A stretch of DNA of 64,000 bases from Hespellia sp. (GCA_028694105.1 JAQUUC010000009.1:33618-97617), one strand, 5' to 3'. Shown: positions 54,837 to 64,000, numbered from the stretch's first letter. The notes: generated by a model not told the origin, from the letters alone. Numbers and translations are program-made.

Positions 54837-56054
54837 ATGGTAAATATTGCAGTACTTGGATATGGAACAGTCGGTTCCGGTGTGGTTGAGGTAATCAACA
54901 CCAACGGAGCGCGTATCAATCAGAGAATCGGTGATGAGTTAAATGTTAAATATGTGTTGGATCTCCGTGATTTTCCGGGGGACCCGATTCAGGATAAGGT
55001 GGTACACGAATTTGATACAATTGTAAAAGATCCGGATGTCCAGATTGTTGTAGAGGTTATGGGTGGAATCGAGCCGGCATATACATTTGTAAAACGTTCC
55101 CTTCAGGCAGGCAAGAGCGTGGCAACCTCAAATAAAGCACTGGTTGCAAAGCACGGTGCGGAGCTTCTTTCGATTGCGCGCGACCATAATATCAACTTCC
55201 TTTTTGAGGCGAGTGTCGGCGGCGGAATTCCAATTATCCGTCCGCTGAATTCTTCCATGACAGCAGATGAGATTGAGGAGATTACCGGTATCTTAAACGG
55301 TACGACCAACTATATGATGTCAAAGATGTTCTATGAAGGTGCAGATTATAATGCTGTCTTAAAGGAAGCTCAGGACAATGGATTTGCAGAGCGCAATCCG
55401 GAGGCGGATGTTGAAGGATACGATGCATGCCGTAAAATTGCGATTTTATCCTCATTGATCTCCGGTCAGCAGGTAGATTTCGAGGACATTTATACAGAAG
55501 GAATCACAAAAATCACATCCGAGGATATGATGTATGCAAAAGAGATGGGGATGACAATTAAGCTGCTCGCTTCCAGCAGAAGAGACGGCGATCATTTACA
55601 TGCAATCGTTGCACCGCATTTACTCGGAAGAGACCATCCACTGTTCAATGTCAACGGCGTGTTCAATGCGATTTTCGTACATGGAAATGTGCTCGGAGAT
55701 GCGATGTTCTACGGCAGCGGAGCCGGAAAGCTTCCGACAGCCAGCGCAGTCGTCTCTGATGTGGTGGATGAAGCAAAGCATTTACACCGGAATATTATGA
55801 CGATGTGGAAGAGCGAAAAAACAGAACTGCTTCCGATTGAGGATACGAAGAAGCGCTATTTTGTACGTATTGGTGGTGAAGCAGATGTGATGAAAGCATA
55901 TCTCGAGAGCAAATTCGGACCGATTGAGGTAGTGGAGGTCGAAGGACTTGAAGGTGAATTCGGCTTTACGACCGGTGTTCTTTCTGAGGGAGAATACAAG
56001 AGAATTGCGAAAGAATTTCCGACAATCAAGGGCATGATCAGAATTCAGGAATAA
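54837..56054 (+). CDS. hom: Homoserine dehydrogenase
   Basis: A 405-residue homoserine dehydrogenase, which reduces aspartate semialdehyde to homoserine. The N-terminal NAD(P) domain begins VNIAVLGYGTVGSGVVEVI. The catalytic domain has SVGGGIPIIRPLNSS, GILNGTTNYMMSKM and GFAERNPEADVEGYDACRKIAIL. The C-terminal 80 residues form an ACT-like regulatory region. AAGGAG precedes the start. It is followed by apgM and lysC, so the locus is the threonine branch of the aspartate pathway. Confidence 0.96.
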   Translation: MVNIAVLGYGTVGSGVVEVINTNGARINQRIGDELNVKYVLDLRDFPGDPIQDKVVHEFDTIVKDPDVQIVVEVMGGIEPAYTFVKRSLQAGKSVATSNKALVAKHGAELLSIARDHNINFLFEASVGGGIPIIRPLNSSMTADEIEEITGILNGTTNYMMSKMFYEGADYNAVLKEAQDNGFAERNPEADVEGYDACRKIAILSSLISGQQVDFEDIYTEGITKITSEDMMYAKEMGMTIKLLASSRRDGDHLHAIVAPHLLGRDHPLFNVNGVFNAIFVHGNVLGDAMFYGSGAGKLPTASAVVSDVVDEAKHLHRNIMTMWKSEKTELLPIEDTKKRYFVRIGGEADVMKAYLESKFGPIEVVEVEGLEGEFGFTTGVLSEGEYKRIAKEFPTIKGMIRIQE

Positions 56055-56100
56055 TCACAGGTAAGAAAAAGGAAATGAAAAGATAGGAGTAATCTGACCG

Positions 56101-57303
56101 ATGAAATATATAGTAGTACTAAGTGATGGAATGGCAGATGAGCCATTGGAAGAGCTGGGCAAAAGAACACCGCTCGAGGCAGCGAAGACAGAGAATATGG
56201 ATGAGCTTGCAAAGGTATCTGAGATCGGACTGGCACAGTCTGTACCGGTTGGCATGAGCCCGGGAAGCGACACCGCAAATTTATCCGTGATCGGATATAA
56301 TCCGAGAATCTATTATTCCGGACGTTCGCCGCTGGAAGCACTTAGTATCGGTGTTGATATGGAGAAGACCGATGTGTCGTTCCGCTGCAACATCGTGACG
56401 CTGTCGGAGGAAGACTGTGCATATGAAGACCGCACAATCATTGATCACAGTTCCAGTGAGATCAGCACAGAAGATGCGGCTGTTCTCGTGGAGGCTTTAA
56501 AAGAAGGTTTGAAACGCGAGGGGTATGAGTTCTATGTCGGTACCAGCTACCGTCATCTTCTGATCCAGAAGAATGGCAGGATCGTGGAGCTGACACCTCC
56601 GCACGATATATTAACGAAACGGATTGGGGATTATCTTCCGGGTGATCCGATTCTTCGCGAGATGATGGAGAAGAGCTATGAGATTCTGGAAAATCATCCA
56701 GTCAATGTTCAGCGCCGTGCACAAGGCTTAAACCCTGCAAACTCTGCATGGTTCTGGGGCGCAGGCACCAGACCGATGCTCGATTCCTTTGAGAAGAAGA
56801 CGGGCAAAAGAGGCGCGATGATCTCAGCGGTCGATCTGCTCAAGGGAATTGCTGTCGGTGCAGATATGCACAATATTTCCGTGGAAGGCGCGAATGGCGG
56901 ACTCCATACGAATTATAACGGAAAAGCCAGGGCAGCGGTAGATGCGTTACTAAAAGATGGTTACGATTTTGTCTATATCCATGTGGAAGCACCGGATGAG
57001 ATGGGACATCAGGGCAGCTGTGAGCGGAAAATTCAGGCAATTGAATTCATTGACGAGAAGATCGTCGGATATATCAGAAAAGAGATGAAGGCAGCGGGCG
57101 AGGATTACCGCATGATGATTCTGCCGGACCACCCGACACCGATTGTAAAGAGGACACATACGGGGGATCCGATTCCATATCTGCTGTTTGATTCTACAAA
57201 AGAAGTGATCGGAAATGACGAGTACAGTGAGAAGTCTGCAAAGAAGAGCGGCATTTTCTGCGAAGAAGGTTATACACTCATCGATCATCTGCTAAACGAC
57301 TAG
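56101..57303 (+). CDS. ApgM-family phosphoglycerate mutase, probable homoserine kinase
   Basis: A 400-residue protein of the archaeal-type cofactor-independent phosphoglycerate mutase family (alkaline phosphatase superfamily). Metal-binding Asp D9 is in VVLSDGMADEP, the likely nucleophile S56 is in SPGSDTANLSVIGY, and C-terminal metal ligands are in HVEAPDEMGHQG and ILPDHPTPI. A subset of this family is proposed to act as homoserine kinase in threonine operons that lack thrB. Here it lies between hom and lysC, which fits that proposal. It could still be a mutase. A GGAG site lies about 11 bases upstream of the ATG. Confidence 0.85.
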   Translation: MKYIVVLSDGMADEPLEELGKRTPLEAAKTENMDELAKVSEIGLAQSVPVGMSPGSDTANLSVIGYNPRIYYSGRSPLEALSIGVDMEKTDVSFRCNIVTLSEEDCAYEDRTIIDHSSSEISTEDAAVLVEALKEGLKREGYEFYVGTSYRHLLIQKNGRIVELTPPHDILTKRIGDYLPGDPILREMMEKSYEILENHPVNVQRRAQGLNPANSAWFWGAGTRPMLDSFEKKTGKRGAMISAVDLLKGIAVGADMHNISVEGANGGLHTNYNGKARAAVDALLKDGYDFVYIHVEAPDEMGHQGSCERKIQAIEFIDEKIVGYIRKEMKAAGEDYRMMILPDHPTPIVKRTHTGDPIPYLLFDSTKEVIGNDEYSEKSAKKSGIFCEEGYTLIDHLLND

Positions 57304-57312
57304 GAGGATACC

Positions 57313-58521
57313 ATGCTGATAGTAAAGAAATTCGGTGGCAGCTCGGTTGCCGATAAAGAGCGTATCTTCAATGTGGCGAACCGCTGCGTGGAAGAATATA
57401 CAAAAGGAAACGATGTCATTGTCGTGCTTTCAGCGATGGGAGATACGACAGACGAACTGCTTGACAAGGCGAAGAGCATCAATCCGAATGCATCCAAACG
57501 AGAGCTTGATATGCTGCTTACAACCGGAGAGCAGATATCAGTTTCCCTGATGGCAATGGCAATCAATTCACTCGGAATACCGGCAATTTCACTGAATGCG
57601 TTTCAGGTGGAGATGCATTCGACATCCCGATATGGAAATGCAAGATTCAAACGAATTGATTCGGAGCGAATCCAGCATGAGATCGACTCGAAGAAGATTG
57701 TGGTAGTCACGGGTTTTCAGGGTGTCAATAAATACGAAGATTATACGACGCTTGGCCGGGGCGGATCGGATACGACCGCAGTTGCCATTGCGGCAGCAAT
57801 GCATGCAGATGCCTGTGAGATCTATACAGATGTAGAAGGCATCTATACGGCAGACCCCAGAATTGTTCCAAACGCGAAGAAAATGGCAGCCATCAGCTAT
57901 GATGAGATGCTGGAGCTGGCATCACTCGGAGCGCGGGTTTTACACAATCGTTCGGTGGAGATGGCGAAAAAATACGGAGTGCAGCTTGTGGTACGCTCCA
58001 GCTTAAACCGCGAGGAAGGAACCATCGTCAGGGAGGGATCAAGAATGGAAAAATTATTAGTGAGTGGTGTTGCCACAGATAAAAATACAGCAAGAATTTC
58101 AGTGATTGGAATTGAAGACAAGCCGGGAATTGCATTCCGCATTTTCAACACACTGGCAAAGAACAACATCAATGTCGATATTATTCTGCAGTCTGTCGGA
58201 CGTGACGGAACGAAGGATATTTCCTTTACGGTTGCGGAGGATGATATCAAGGAAGCGATTCGTGTGCTGGAAGAGAACAAAGAAGCACTTACGATTCGTG
58301 AGATCAAGCACAAAGAGGATGTGGCGAAGCTTTCGATCGTCGGTGCTGGAATGATGAGTAATCCGGGTGTCGCAGCGCAGATGTTCGAGGCGCTTTTCAC
58401 GGCGGGTGTCAATATCAATATGATTTCCACTTCAGAAATTCGTATTACGGTGCTTGTCGATGAGCATGATATCGACCGTGCGATGGTTGCCGTGCATGAT
58501 GGATTTGGTCTGGGTGACTAA
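57313..58521 (+). CDS. lysC: Aspartate kinase
   Basis: A 402-residue monofunctional aspartate kinase, which begins the lysine, threonine and methionine pathway. The kinase domain starts IVKKFGGSSVADKERI and has TTGEQISVSLMAMAI, VTGFQGVNKYEDYTTLGRGGSDTTA and EIYTDVEGIYTADPRIV. Two C-terminal ACT domains (about 265-400) end with INMISTSEIRITVLVDE, so feedback inhibition by lysine and/or threonine is likely. AGGAGG precedes the start, 9 bases after apgM. A hairpin follows inside the convergent Xre gene. Confidence 0.97.
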   Translation: MLIVKKFGGSSVADKERIFNVANRCVEEYTKGNDVIVVLSAMGDTTDELLDKAKSINPNASKRELDMLLTTGEQISVSLMAMAINSLGIPAISLNAFQVEMHSTSRYGNARFKRIDSERIQHEIDSKKIVVVTGFQGVNKYEDYTTLGRGGSDTTAVAIAAAMHADACEIYTDVEGIYTADPRIVPNAKKMAAISYDEMLELASLGARVLHNRSVEMAKKYGVQLVVRSSLNREEGTIVREGSRMEKLLVSGVATDKNTARISVIGIEDKPGIAFRIFNTLAKNNINVDIILQSVGRDGTKDISFTVAEDDIKEAIRVLEENKEALTIREIKHKEDVAKLSIVGAGMMSNPGVAAQMFEALFTAGVNINMISTSEIRITVLVDEHDIDRAMVAVHDGFGLGD

Positions 58522-58536
58522 CTGCAAACAATCAGA

Positions 58537-58908
58537 TTACAGAGAATCAACGAAGTTTCTTAGGGAGCTTCGTTTTTCTTTGTCCATGTCACGGTATTTC
58601 AGAAGAAGATAGGTTTCATCAGAATTCAGATAAAGCGTGGTCGCGGTAGAGAGATCCAGCGCGATATTGCGCGAATGGTTTGAGGTGGCAATTTCATTTC
58701 CGATATTCTGATTGACCATCTCATCGATGGAAACGTGATAGAGTGAGCAGAGTATAAGCAGTGCTTCCAAATCGGGATTGCGTTTCATGGTTTCATAGTT
58801 CGAGTATGCCTGTCTGGAAATGTGCAGAATATCGCTCAGATTTTCTTGTGTGAGCTTGTGTATTTTACGAAGTGTCACCAAATTTTTCGATAATTGCATA
58901 TTTGGCAT
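58537..58908 (-). CDS. Xre-family helix-turn-helix regulator
   Basis: A 123-residue protein with an N-terminal Xre/Cro-type helix-turn-helix at about residues 7-62 (NLVTLRKIHKLTQENLSDIL, then SRQAYSNYETMKRNPDLEALL). The last 60 residues are helical and not recognised. GGGGGGA lies about 5 bases upstream of the ATG at 58908. It is convergent with lysC, and the shared 3' region holds a hairpin. The target genes are unknown. Confidence 0.85.
   Translation of the reverse strand: MPNMQLSKNLVTLRKIHKLTQENLSDILHISRQAYSNYETMKRNPDLEALLILCSLYHVSIDEMVNQNIGNEIATSNHSRNIALDLSTATTLYLNSDETYLLLKYRDMDKEKRSSLRNFVDSL
58549..58577. terminator. Terminator after lysC
   Basis: AACGAAG (58549-58555) pairs with CTTCGTT (58568-58574) and a T-run follows. 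It overlaps the 3' end of the convergent Xre gene. Confidence 0.7.
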
Positions 58909-59009
58909 AAAAATCCCCCCATTTCAAAAAATGCTGTAAATTAACAAAAAGTATAGCAATATTTGTGGAAATGAGGGGATTTAAGTCGGAAAGAGTCTAC
59001 AAACTCCTG

Positions 59010-59450
59010 CTATTTACGGCTCAGAGTGCTGTTATGGTAGTCACTTGAAAAGGTGACGTCCGTGCCAAACCATTCCGGCGGTGTAAATGCATTCGCAGTG
59101 GTCTCATCCGGAAATTCTACCTCGGCAAGCTTTAACGGGGCAAGATCGCCCTCGAAAATATCGAGTTCGATGGTGAGTGTACCGAGCGGTATTTCGTAGC
59201 GGGTCTTGGCAATCAGCCGTCCGTCGATCTTTTCGCGGAGATGTTCATAGGAAGTTCTGGTCAGGGGAAGATTGTATTCTTCGCGAACCATCAAGCCCTT
59301 TGATTTGTAAGTGAGAATATAGTCATCGTTATCTCTGCGCACACGCACAACCGGTTCGGTGGAGAGATAGCCCTGCTCAATCCGGCGGCTGACACATTTG
59401 CTCAAGTCCACAGGAACCTCAGCTATCAGATATTTTCGTTCAATTTCCAT
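59010..59450 (-). CDS. CYTH domain protein
   Basis: A 146-residue single-domain CYTH protein, a triphosphate tunnel metalloenzyme. The N-terminal ExExK signature (MEIERKYLI) is at residues 2-6, and the acidic/basic tunnel residues follow in VVRVRRDNDDYILTYKSKG and LTIELDIFEGDLAPLKLAEVEF. Small bacterial members are usually inorganic triphosphatases, but the substrate here is not proven. AGGAGG precedes the start. It is monocistronic and divergent from the DJ-1-type gene. Confidence 0.9.
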   Translation of the reverse strand: MEIERKYLIAEVPVDLSKCVSRRIEQGYLSTEPVVRVRRDNDDYILTYKSKGLMVREEYNLPLTRTSYEHLREKIDGRLIAKTRYEIPLGTLTIELDIFEGDLAPLKLAEVEFPDETTANAFTPPEWFGTDVTFSSDYHNSTLSRK

Positions 59451-59487
59451 TCTTGTAACCTCCTGAATAATTTGTTATGATAATACC

Positions 59488-59502
59488 GTGGTTTTAGACC
59501 AC
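59488..59502. repeat. Short palindrome in the CYTH/DJ-1 divergent region
   Basis: GTGGT and ACCAC flank five bases in the 100-base divergent region. It might be an operator or a small hairpin. The evidence is weak. Confidence 0.25.
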
Positions 59503-59550
59503 AATATCATGAGCTTATTTCAGTATAACGAATAGACAGGAGGAAATCAA

Positions 59551-60102
59551 ATGAATCAGAAAGTATGTGTGTTTCTCGCCGATGGATTTGAAGAAATCGA
59601 AGGCCTGACGGTGGTTGATATATTAAGAAGAGGGCAGGTCGAGACGGAGACTGTATCGGTGATGGGGAGATTAGAGATTCAGGGCTCCCACGGAATTGAA
59701 ATCAAGGCGGACCGCCTGTTTGAGGAAATGTCCTTTGATGATGCAGCGATGCTGGTACTTCCGGGCGGGATACCGGGAACTCCGAATCTGCAGGAACATC
59801 CGGGGCTTACCGGACTTTTGAAGCAGTTTTATGAGGAGGAGAAATATCTGGCGGCAATCTGCGCGGCGCCTCGCATTTTCGGAGGCCTTGGTTTTCTGAA
59901 AGACAGACCGGCATGCTGCCATCCGTCGCAGGAGGATGTCTTATATAGTAAAGAAGTGTCGAAAGATAAGGTTGTTGTATCCGGTCATATCATTACCAGC
60001 CGCGGTATGGGAACCGCAATCGAGTTCGGACTCACACTGCTGGAGCTTCTGACGGACAAAACCACTGCAGAACATGTGAAAAATGGGATTGTATATTTTT
60101 AG
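59551..60102 (+). CDS. DJ-1/PfpI family protein
   Basis: A 183-residue DJ-1/ThiJ/PfpI-superfamily protein. The N-terminus VCVFLADGFEEIEGLTVVDILRR has the conserved Glu that pairs with the nucleophile. The nucleophile Cys is in LAAICAAPRIFGGLG, preceded by the LVLPGGIPGTPNL loop. Relatives include YajL and related chaperone, glyoxalase or oxidative-stress proteins, and the activity is debated. CAGGAGG precedes the start. It ends 81 bases before tig, which has its own promoter. Confidence 0.92.
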   Translation: MNQKVCVFLADGFEEIEGLTVVDILRRGQVETETVSVMGRLEIQGSHGIEIKADRLFEEMSFDDAAMLVLPGGIPGTPNLQEHPGLTGLLKQFYEEEKYLAAICAAPRIFGGLGFLKDRPACCHPSQEDVLYSKEVSKDKVVVSGHIITSRGMGTAIEFGLTLLELLTDKTTAEHVKNGIVYF

Positions 60103-60117
60103 TCTTTATGCTATACT
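60089..60117 (+). promoter_or_regulatory. tig promoter
   Basis: TTGTAT (60089-60094) overlaps the end of the upstream gene and is 17 bases from TATACT (60112-60117), with TG one base before the -10. Confidence 0.65.
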
Positions 60118-60183
60118 GTCTTAATGACTGCAAATGTAGGTATACACTACGTTAGGCATATAATTCAAGGAGGAATTAATTCA

Positions 60184-61470
60184 ATGAGTTTACAAGTAGA
60201 AAAAATGGAACACAATATGGCAAAGCTTACGATTGAAGTAGAGGCAGACAAAGTAGAGAAGGCGATTCAGGCTGCATATTTAAAACAGCGCGGACAGATT
60301 TCAGTGCCTGGATTCCGTAAAGGTAAAGTACCCCGTCAGATGATCGAGAAGATGTACGGAGCAGAAGTATTCTATGATGAAGCAGCGAACAGCATGATTT
60401 CAGAAGCTTATGCAGAAGCATATGATGAGTGTGAAGAAGAGATCGTATCTCAGCCGACAGCTGATATTGTTCAGCTTGAAAAGGGAAAACCTTTCATCTT
60501 TACAGCAGAAGTAGCATTAAAACCAGAAGTAACTCTTGGTGAATATAAAGGATTAAAAGTAAGCAAAATATCTACACGCGTTACAGCAAAAGAAGTTGAC
60601 GCTGAGGTAGAGGCAGAACAGCAGAAGAATGCCCGTACAATTGAAGTGACAGACCGTGCCGTAGCAGATAAAGACGAAGTGAAATTAAACTTCGAAGGAT
60701 TTGTTGACGGAGAAGCTTTTGAAGGCGGCAAGGGAGAAGACTATCCACTGACTATTGGATCAGGCACATTTATCCCAGGCTTTGAGGAGCAGTTAATCGG
60801 TGCTGAGATCGGGAAAGAAGTAGAAGTAAAAGTTACGTTCCCAGAGGATTATCAGGCAGAAGACTTAAAAGGAAAAGAAGCTGTATTTAAATGTACAGTC
60901 AACACTATTTCCGCAAAAGAATTTCCAGAGTTAGATGATGAATTCGCATCGGACATCTCTGAATTCGATACATTAGAGGAATACAAAGCAGATGTCAAAA
61001 AGAACATCAAAGAACGCAAAGAAAAAGAAGGCAAGAACAAGCAGGAAGATGAAGTTGTAGATAAAGCAATCGAGAATGCAGCAATGGATATTCCGGAAGC
61101 TATGATTGATATGCAGGTAAGACAGCTCGCAAATGATTTCGCACAGAGAATTCAGCAGCAGGGACTTACAATGGAGCAGTACATGCAGTTTACAGGCATG
61201 ACACAGGAGAAGATGAACGAAGAACTCCGCCCACAGGCTGAGAAGCGCATCAAGACAAGATTAGTGTTAGAGGCTGTTGTGAAGGCAGAGAACATCGAAG
61301 TATCAGATGAGAGAATCGATGAAGAGATCGCGAAGATGGCAGAAACTTACAAGATGGAAGCTGATAAGATCAAAGAAATCATGGGCGAGAACGAGATTAA
61401 GAGCATGAAAGAAGACATCGCAGTACAGGATGCCGTTACATTCTTAGTTCAGAACGCTACTGAGGAGTAG
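60184..61470 (+). CDS. tig: Trigger factor
   Basis: A 428-residue ribosome-bound chaperone and prolyl isomerase. The N-terminal ribosome-binding domain (about 1-110) holds the signature VPGFRKGKVPRQMIEKMYG. The FKBP-type isomerase domain is at about 150-235 (DEVKLNFEGFVDGEAFEGGKGEDYPLTIGSGTFIPGFEEQLIG). The rest is the helical substrate-binding C-terminal domain. AAGGAGG supports the ATG at 60184; the upstream in-frame ATG at 60124 lies in the leader. The gene order tig-clpP-clpX-lon is conserved in bacteria. Confidence 0.97.
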   Translation: MSLQVEKMEHNMAKLTIEVEADKVEKAIQAAYLKQRGQISVPGFRKGKVPRQMIEKMYGAEVFYDEAANSMISEAYAEAYDECEEEIVSQPTADIVQLEKGKPFIFTAEVALKPEVTLGEYKGLKVSKISTRVTAKEVDAEVEAEQQKNARTIEVTDRAVADKDEVKLNFEGFVDGEAFEGGKGEDYPLTIGSGTFIPGFEEQLIGAEIGKEVEVKVTFPEDYQAEDLKGKEAVFKCTVNTISAKEFPELDDEFASDISEFDTLEEYKADVKKNIKERKEKEGKNKQEDEVVDKAIENAAMDIPEAMIDMQVRQLANDFAQRIQQQGLTMEQYMQFTGMTQEKMNEELRPQAEKRIKTRLVLEAVVKAENIEVSDERIDEEIAKMAETYKMEADKIKEIMGENEIKSMKEDIAVQDAVTFLVQNATEE

Positions 61471-61537
61471 GCGATATCTTGTGAAAAAGAGATATGCAGG
61501 AATGAGTCAGGGGAATAAATATTAGGAGGGTTTTATT

Positions 61538-62119
61538 ATGAGTTTAGTACCTTATGTCATTGAACAAACCAGCCGTGGAGAACGCTCTTACGACATTTAT
61601 TCAAGATTATTAAAAGAGAGAATTATATTTTTGGGAGAAGAGGTAACGGATGTGTCAGCAAGTGTCATCGTTGCGCAGCTGCTCTTCCTCGAGGCAGAGG
61701 ATCCGGGAAAAGATATTCATTTATATATCAACAGCCCGGGAGGTTCTGTTACAGCTGGTATGGCAATTTATGATACGATGAAATATATCAAATGTGATGT
61801 GTCTACCATCTGTATGGGTATGGCGGCCAGCATGGGAGCTTTCCTTCTTTCCGGTGGAACGAAGGGCAAGCGTTATGCACTTCCAAACGCAGAGATCATG
61901 ATTCACCAGCCATCAGGCGGTGCGCAGGGTCAGGCGACAGAGATGCAGATTGCAGCAGAGCATATTTTGAAGATTCGTAAGAAATTAAACGAGATTCTGG
62001 CAGCAAATACAGGTCAGGATTTAGAAGTGATCAAGATTGATACAGAACGTGATAATTATATGTCAGCTGATGAAGCAAAAGCATATGGTTTGATCGATGA
62101 AGTAATCGAAAATCACTAA
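61538..62119 (+). CDS. clpP: ATP-dependent Clp protease proteolytic subunit
   Basis: A 193-residue ClpP, the tetradecameric serine protease that works with ClpX. The catalytic Ser is S98 in GMAASMGAF, the His is H123 in MIHQPSGG, and the Asp is in [14 protein letters not shown]. The IGF-loop docking region is intact. TAGGAGGG precedes the start. clpX follows after 19 bases. Confidence 0.98.
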   Translation: MSLVPYVIEQTSRGERSYDIYSRLLKERIIFLGEEVTDVSASVIVAQLLFLEAEDPGKDIHLYINSPGGSVTAGMAIYDTMKYIKCDVSTICMGMAASMGAFLLSGGTKGKRYALPNAEIMIHQPSGGAQGQATEMQIAAEHILKIRKKLNEILAANTGQDLEVIKIDTERDNYMSADEAKAYGLIDEVIENH

Positions 62120-62138
62120 TCATTGATGAGGTGAGTAT

Positions 62139-63410
62139 ATGGCAGGGAAATCTATGGATGATGCAATCAGATGTTCATTTTGTAATAAAACACAGTCTCA
62201 GGTCCGAAAGTTAATCGCAGGACCGAACGGTGCTTATATTTGTGATGAATGTGTAGATGTATGTTCTGAGATTATTGAAGAAGAATTTGAATTTGACGAG
62301 CGTAAGGAATATGAAGATATCAACTTGCTGAAGCCGGAAGAAATCAATGCATTCTTAGATGAATATGTAATCGGGCAGGAAGACGCCAAAAAGGTTCTTT
62401 CTGTAGCAGTTTATAATCATTACAAGAGAATCATGGCTGACAAGGATATTGGAGTAGAACTTCAGAAGAGTAATATTCTGATGCTCGGACCAACCGGATG
62501 TGGCAAGACATTACTTGCGCAGACATTGGCGAAGGTCTTGAACGTTCCGTTTGCAATTGCAGACGCAACGGCACTTACAGAGGCAGGATACGTCGGGGAG
62601 GATGTAGAGAACATCCTTTTGAAGATTATTCAGGCTGCCGACGGAGATGTGGCAAGAGCAGAGCACGGTATTATTTACATTGATGAGATTGACAAGATTA
62701 CCAGAAAATCCGAGAATCCGTCCATCACACGTGATGTGTCCGGTGAGGGAGTTCAGCAGGCACTGTTAAAGATCATCGAGGGAACGATTGCTTCGGTACC
62801 GCCGCAGGGGGGAAGGAAGCATCCGCATCAGGAACTGATTCAGATTGATACAACAAATATTCTGTTTATCTGTGGCGGAGCATTTGAAGGCATTGAGAAG
62901 ATTATTGAGACCCGTATGGATCAGAAATCAATTGGATTTAATGCTGTGATTGCTACAAAACATGAGCAGGATGTCGATAAATTATTGCGTGACATTCTTC
63001 CGCAGGATCTCGTGAAGTTTGGTCTGATACCGGAGCTGGTCGGTCGTGTGCCGGTCACCGTATCGCTTCAGCTGCTTGACAAAGAAGCGCTGGTCCGTAT
63101 TCTTACGGAGCCGAAGAGTTCGATTGTAAAACAGTATCAGAAGATGCTGGAGCTGGACGGTGTGAAGTTATCATTCGATAAAGAAGCTCTTACTGCGATT
63201 GCTGAAACATCCCTGGCACGCAGAACCGGAGCAAGAGGACTTCGGGCAATCATGGAGAACATTATGATGGATACGATGTACAGAGTACCGTCAGATGAGA
63301 CGATTAAGGGTTGCCGGATTACAAAAGATGCAGTAGAAGGAAAAGGCGAACCATTGTATGAAATGGATGGGGAAGAACGTCAGGATTTCTTATCATCTGA
63401 AAGCGCATAA
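62139..63410 (+). CDS. clpX: ATP-dependent Clp protease ATPase subunit ClpX
   Basis: A 423-residue ClpX unfoldase. The zinc-binding domain has C12, C15, C35 and C38. Walker A is GPTGCGKT, Walker B is [10 protein letters not shown], and pore loops and sensor motifs are in place ([34 protein letters not shown]). The ClpP-contact loop I-G-F appears in [17 protein letters not shown] precedes the start. A hairpin terminator follows. Confidence 0.98.
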   Translation: MAGKSMDDAIRCSFCNKTQSQVRKLIAGPNGAYICDECVDVCSEIIEEEFEFDERKEYEDINLLKPEEINAFLDEYVIGQEDAKKVLSVAVYNHYKRIMADKDIGVELQKSNILMLGPTGCGKTLLAQTLAKVLNVPFAIADATALTEAGYVGEDVENILLKIIQAADGDVARAEHGIIYIDEIDKITRKSENPSITRDVSGEGVQQALLKIIEGTIASVPPQGGRKHPHQELIQIDTTNILFICGGAFEGIEKIIETRMDQKSIGFNAVIATKHEQDVDKLLRDILPQDLVKFGLIPELVGRVPVTVSLQLLDKEALVRILTEPKSSIVKQYQKMLELDGVKLSFDKEALTAIAETSLARRTGARGLRAIMENIMMDTMYRVPSDETIKGCRITKDAVEGKGEPLYEMDGEERQDFLSSESA

Positions 63411-63412
63411 TA

Positions 63413-63438
63413 AAAGCGGGTGCATAAGCACCCGCTTT
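63413..63438 (+). terminator. Terminator after clpX
   Basis: AAAGCGGGTGC (63413-63423) pairs with GCACCCGCTTT (63428-63438) around a 4-base loop. The T-run is short. Confidence 0.8.
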
Positions 63439-63488
63439 GTTACTATAGAAATAACGAATCATTTTTGAAACTACAATAGGAGGAAACT

Positions 63489-64000
63489 ATGGAAAATCAA
63501 ATCATAAGCCTGCCAGTGGTTGCACTTCGGGGACTTACGATTATGCCGGGAATGGTAGTACATTTCGACATAAGCCGCGATGCTTCTATTGAGGCAGTAG
63601 AAGCATCCATGAACCATGGAGAGCAGAAACTGTTTTTGGTGACACAAAAATCAACGGAGACAGAAAAACCGGGGGCGGAGGATGTGTTCCGCGTGGGAAC
63701 ATATGCAACAATCAAGCAGGTCGTGAAGCTTCCGAAGAATATTTTCCGCGTACTCGTATCCGGTGAGACACGGGGAATCCTGCAGGAGATGCAAGAGGAA
63801 AAGCCATATTTGCGCGCAAAGGTCGAGATTATCGATGACAGCGATTATATAATTCCGGAGGCTATGAACGAGCCTGCGATGGAGCGTGGACTCAGGGAAA
63901 TGTTCGTGGAATATGCGGCGAAGAGTACAAAGATGTCGAAAGAGCAGGTTGCCCAGATCACGAATGTCAAGGGTCTGAAAAAGACGATGGATGAGATTGC
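63489..64000 (+). CDS. lon: ATP-dependent protease Lon, 5' part
   Basis: The first 170 residues of Lon, cut by the window edge. The start MENQIISLPVVALRGLTIMPGMVVHFDI matches the Lon N-terminal substrate-recognition domain, with the usual PLRxxVxFPG-like segment written here as VALRGLTIMPG. AGGAGGAAAC precedes the ATG. The AAA+ and Ser-Lys protease domains lie beyond the window. Its position after tig-clpP-clpX supports the call. Confidence 0.94.
   Translation, partial: MENQIISLPVVALRGLTIMPGMVVHFDISRDASIEAVEASMNHGEQKLFLVTQKSTETEKPGAEDVFRVGTYATIKQVVKLPKNIFRVLVSGETRGILQEMQEEKPYLRAKVEIIDDSDYIIPEAMNEPAMERGLREMFVEYAAKSTKMSKEQVAQITNVKGLKKTMDEI

Noticed and set aside
1..64000. CRISPR array, prophage, transposon, toxin-antitoxin or defence system
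   Set aside because: No spaced direct repeats, transposase, integrase, phage structural gene or known defence domain was recognised in the window.

Overview
The window looks like core chromosome of an anaerobic gut-type Firmicute of the class Clostridia, most like Lachnospiraceae (inference). The grounds are strong AGGAGG-type ribosome binding sites, moderate GC, Firmicute-specific genes (hprK, class III fructose-1,6-bisphosphatase, tig-clpP-clpX-lon, long-form hpf, YesM/YesN-type two-component system) and anaerobic enzymes (flavodiiron protein, indolepyruvate:ferredoxin oxidoreductase). I see no rRNA, tRNA, insertion sequence, prophage or CRISPR array. Coding density is high and no stretch over 300 bases lacks a gene.

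Layout. 1-3.4 kb: a flavodiiron protein (cut by the window edge) divergent from a Crp/Fnr-type regulator and a MATE pump. 3.4-6.3 kb: larB-larC-larE, which make the nickel-pincer nucleotide cofactor, behind a MerR-type promoter. 6.3-18.4 kb: a mannoside-use locus. A minus-strand two-component system with a DUF624 membrane protein faces a plus-strand operon of lipoprotein, two ABC permeases, GH38 alpha-mannosidase, HAD phosphatase and mannose-6-phosphate isomerase. 18.4-34 kb: housekeeping genes on both strands, separated by bidirectional terminators (pyrG, DUF1846, ftsH, uvrC, hprK, class A PBP, yigZ, hpf, typA, an SSB-like gene). 34-38.5 kb: a LacI-controlled nucleoside locus (ribokinase, nucleoside hydrolase, MFS transporter). 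38.6-40.9 kb: a two-gene ABC importer of the osmoprotectant/ergothioneine type. 41-46.3 kb: dapA, dapB, fbp, degV and a small lipoprotein. 46.4-50.2 kb: iorA-iorB-paaK for aryl-pyruvate oxidation. 50.2-58.5 kb: a eukaryotic-type HisA, secA, prfB with its programmed frameshift, then hom-apgM-lysC for the aspartate-to-threonine route. 58.5-64 kb: an Xre regulator, a CYTH protein, a DJ-1/PfpI protein, then tig-clpP-clpX-lon.

How the parts work together. The two-component system probably senses a mannoside and switches on its import, hydrolysis and entry into glycolysis. The LacI repressor has identical palindromic operators on both sides of its intergenic region and probably controls both itself and nucleoside salvage. 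The Crp/Fnr regulator has a perfect palindrome placed as a class II activator site for the flavodiiron gene. The aspartate pathway is spread over dapA/dapB and hom-apgM-lysC, with the ApgM-family protein the likely homoserine kinase.

The most interesting points are a probably leaderless uvrC mRNA, a eukaryotic-type HisA, a family of long related hairpins after ftsH and fbp, a GH38 enzyme with Glu where the catalytic Asp is expected, and a MerR-type promoter on the lar operon with no MerR gene in view. I did not find a clearly new multi-gene system.
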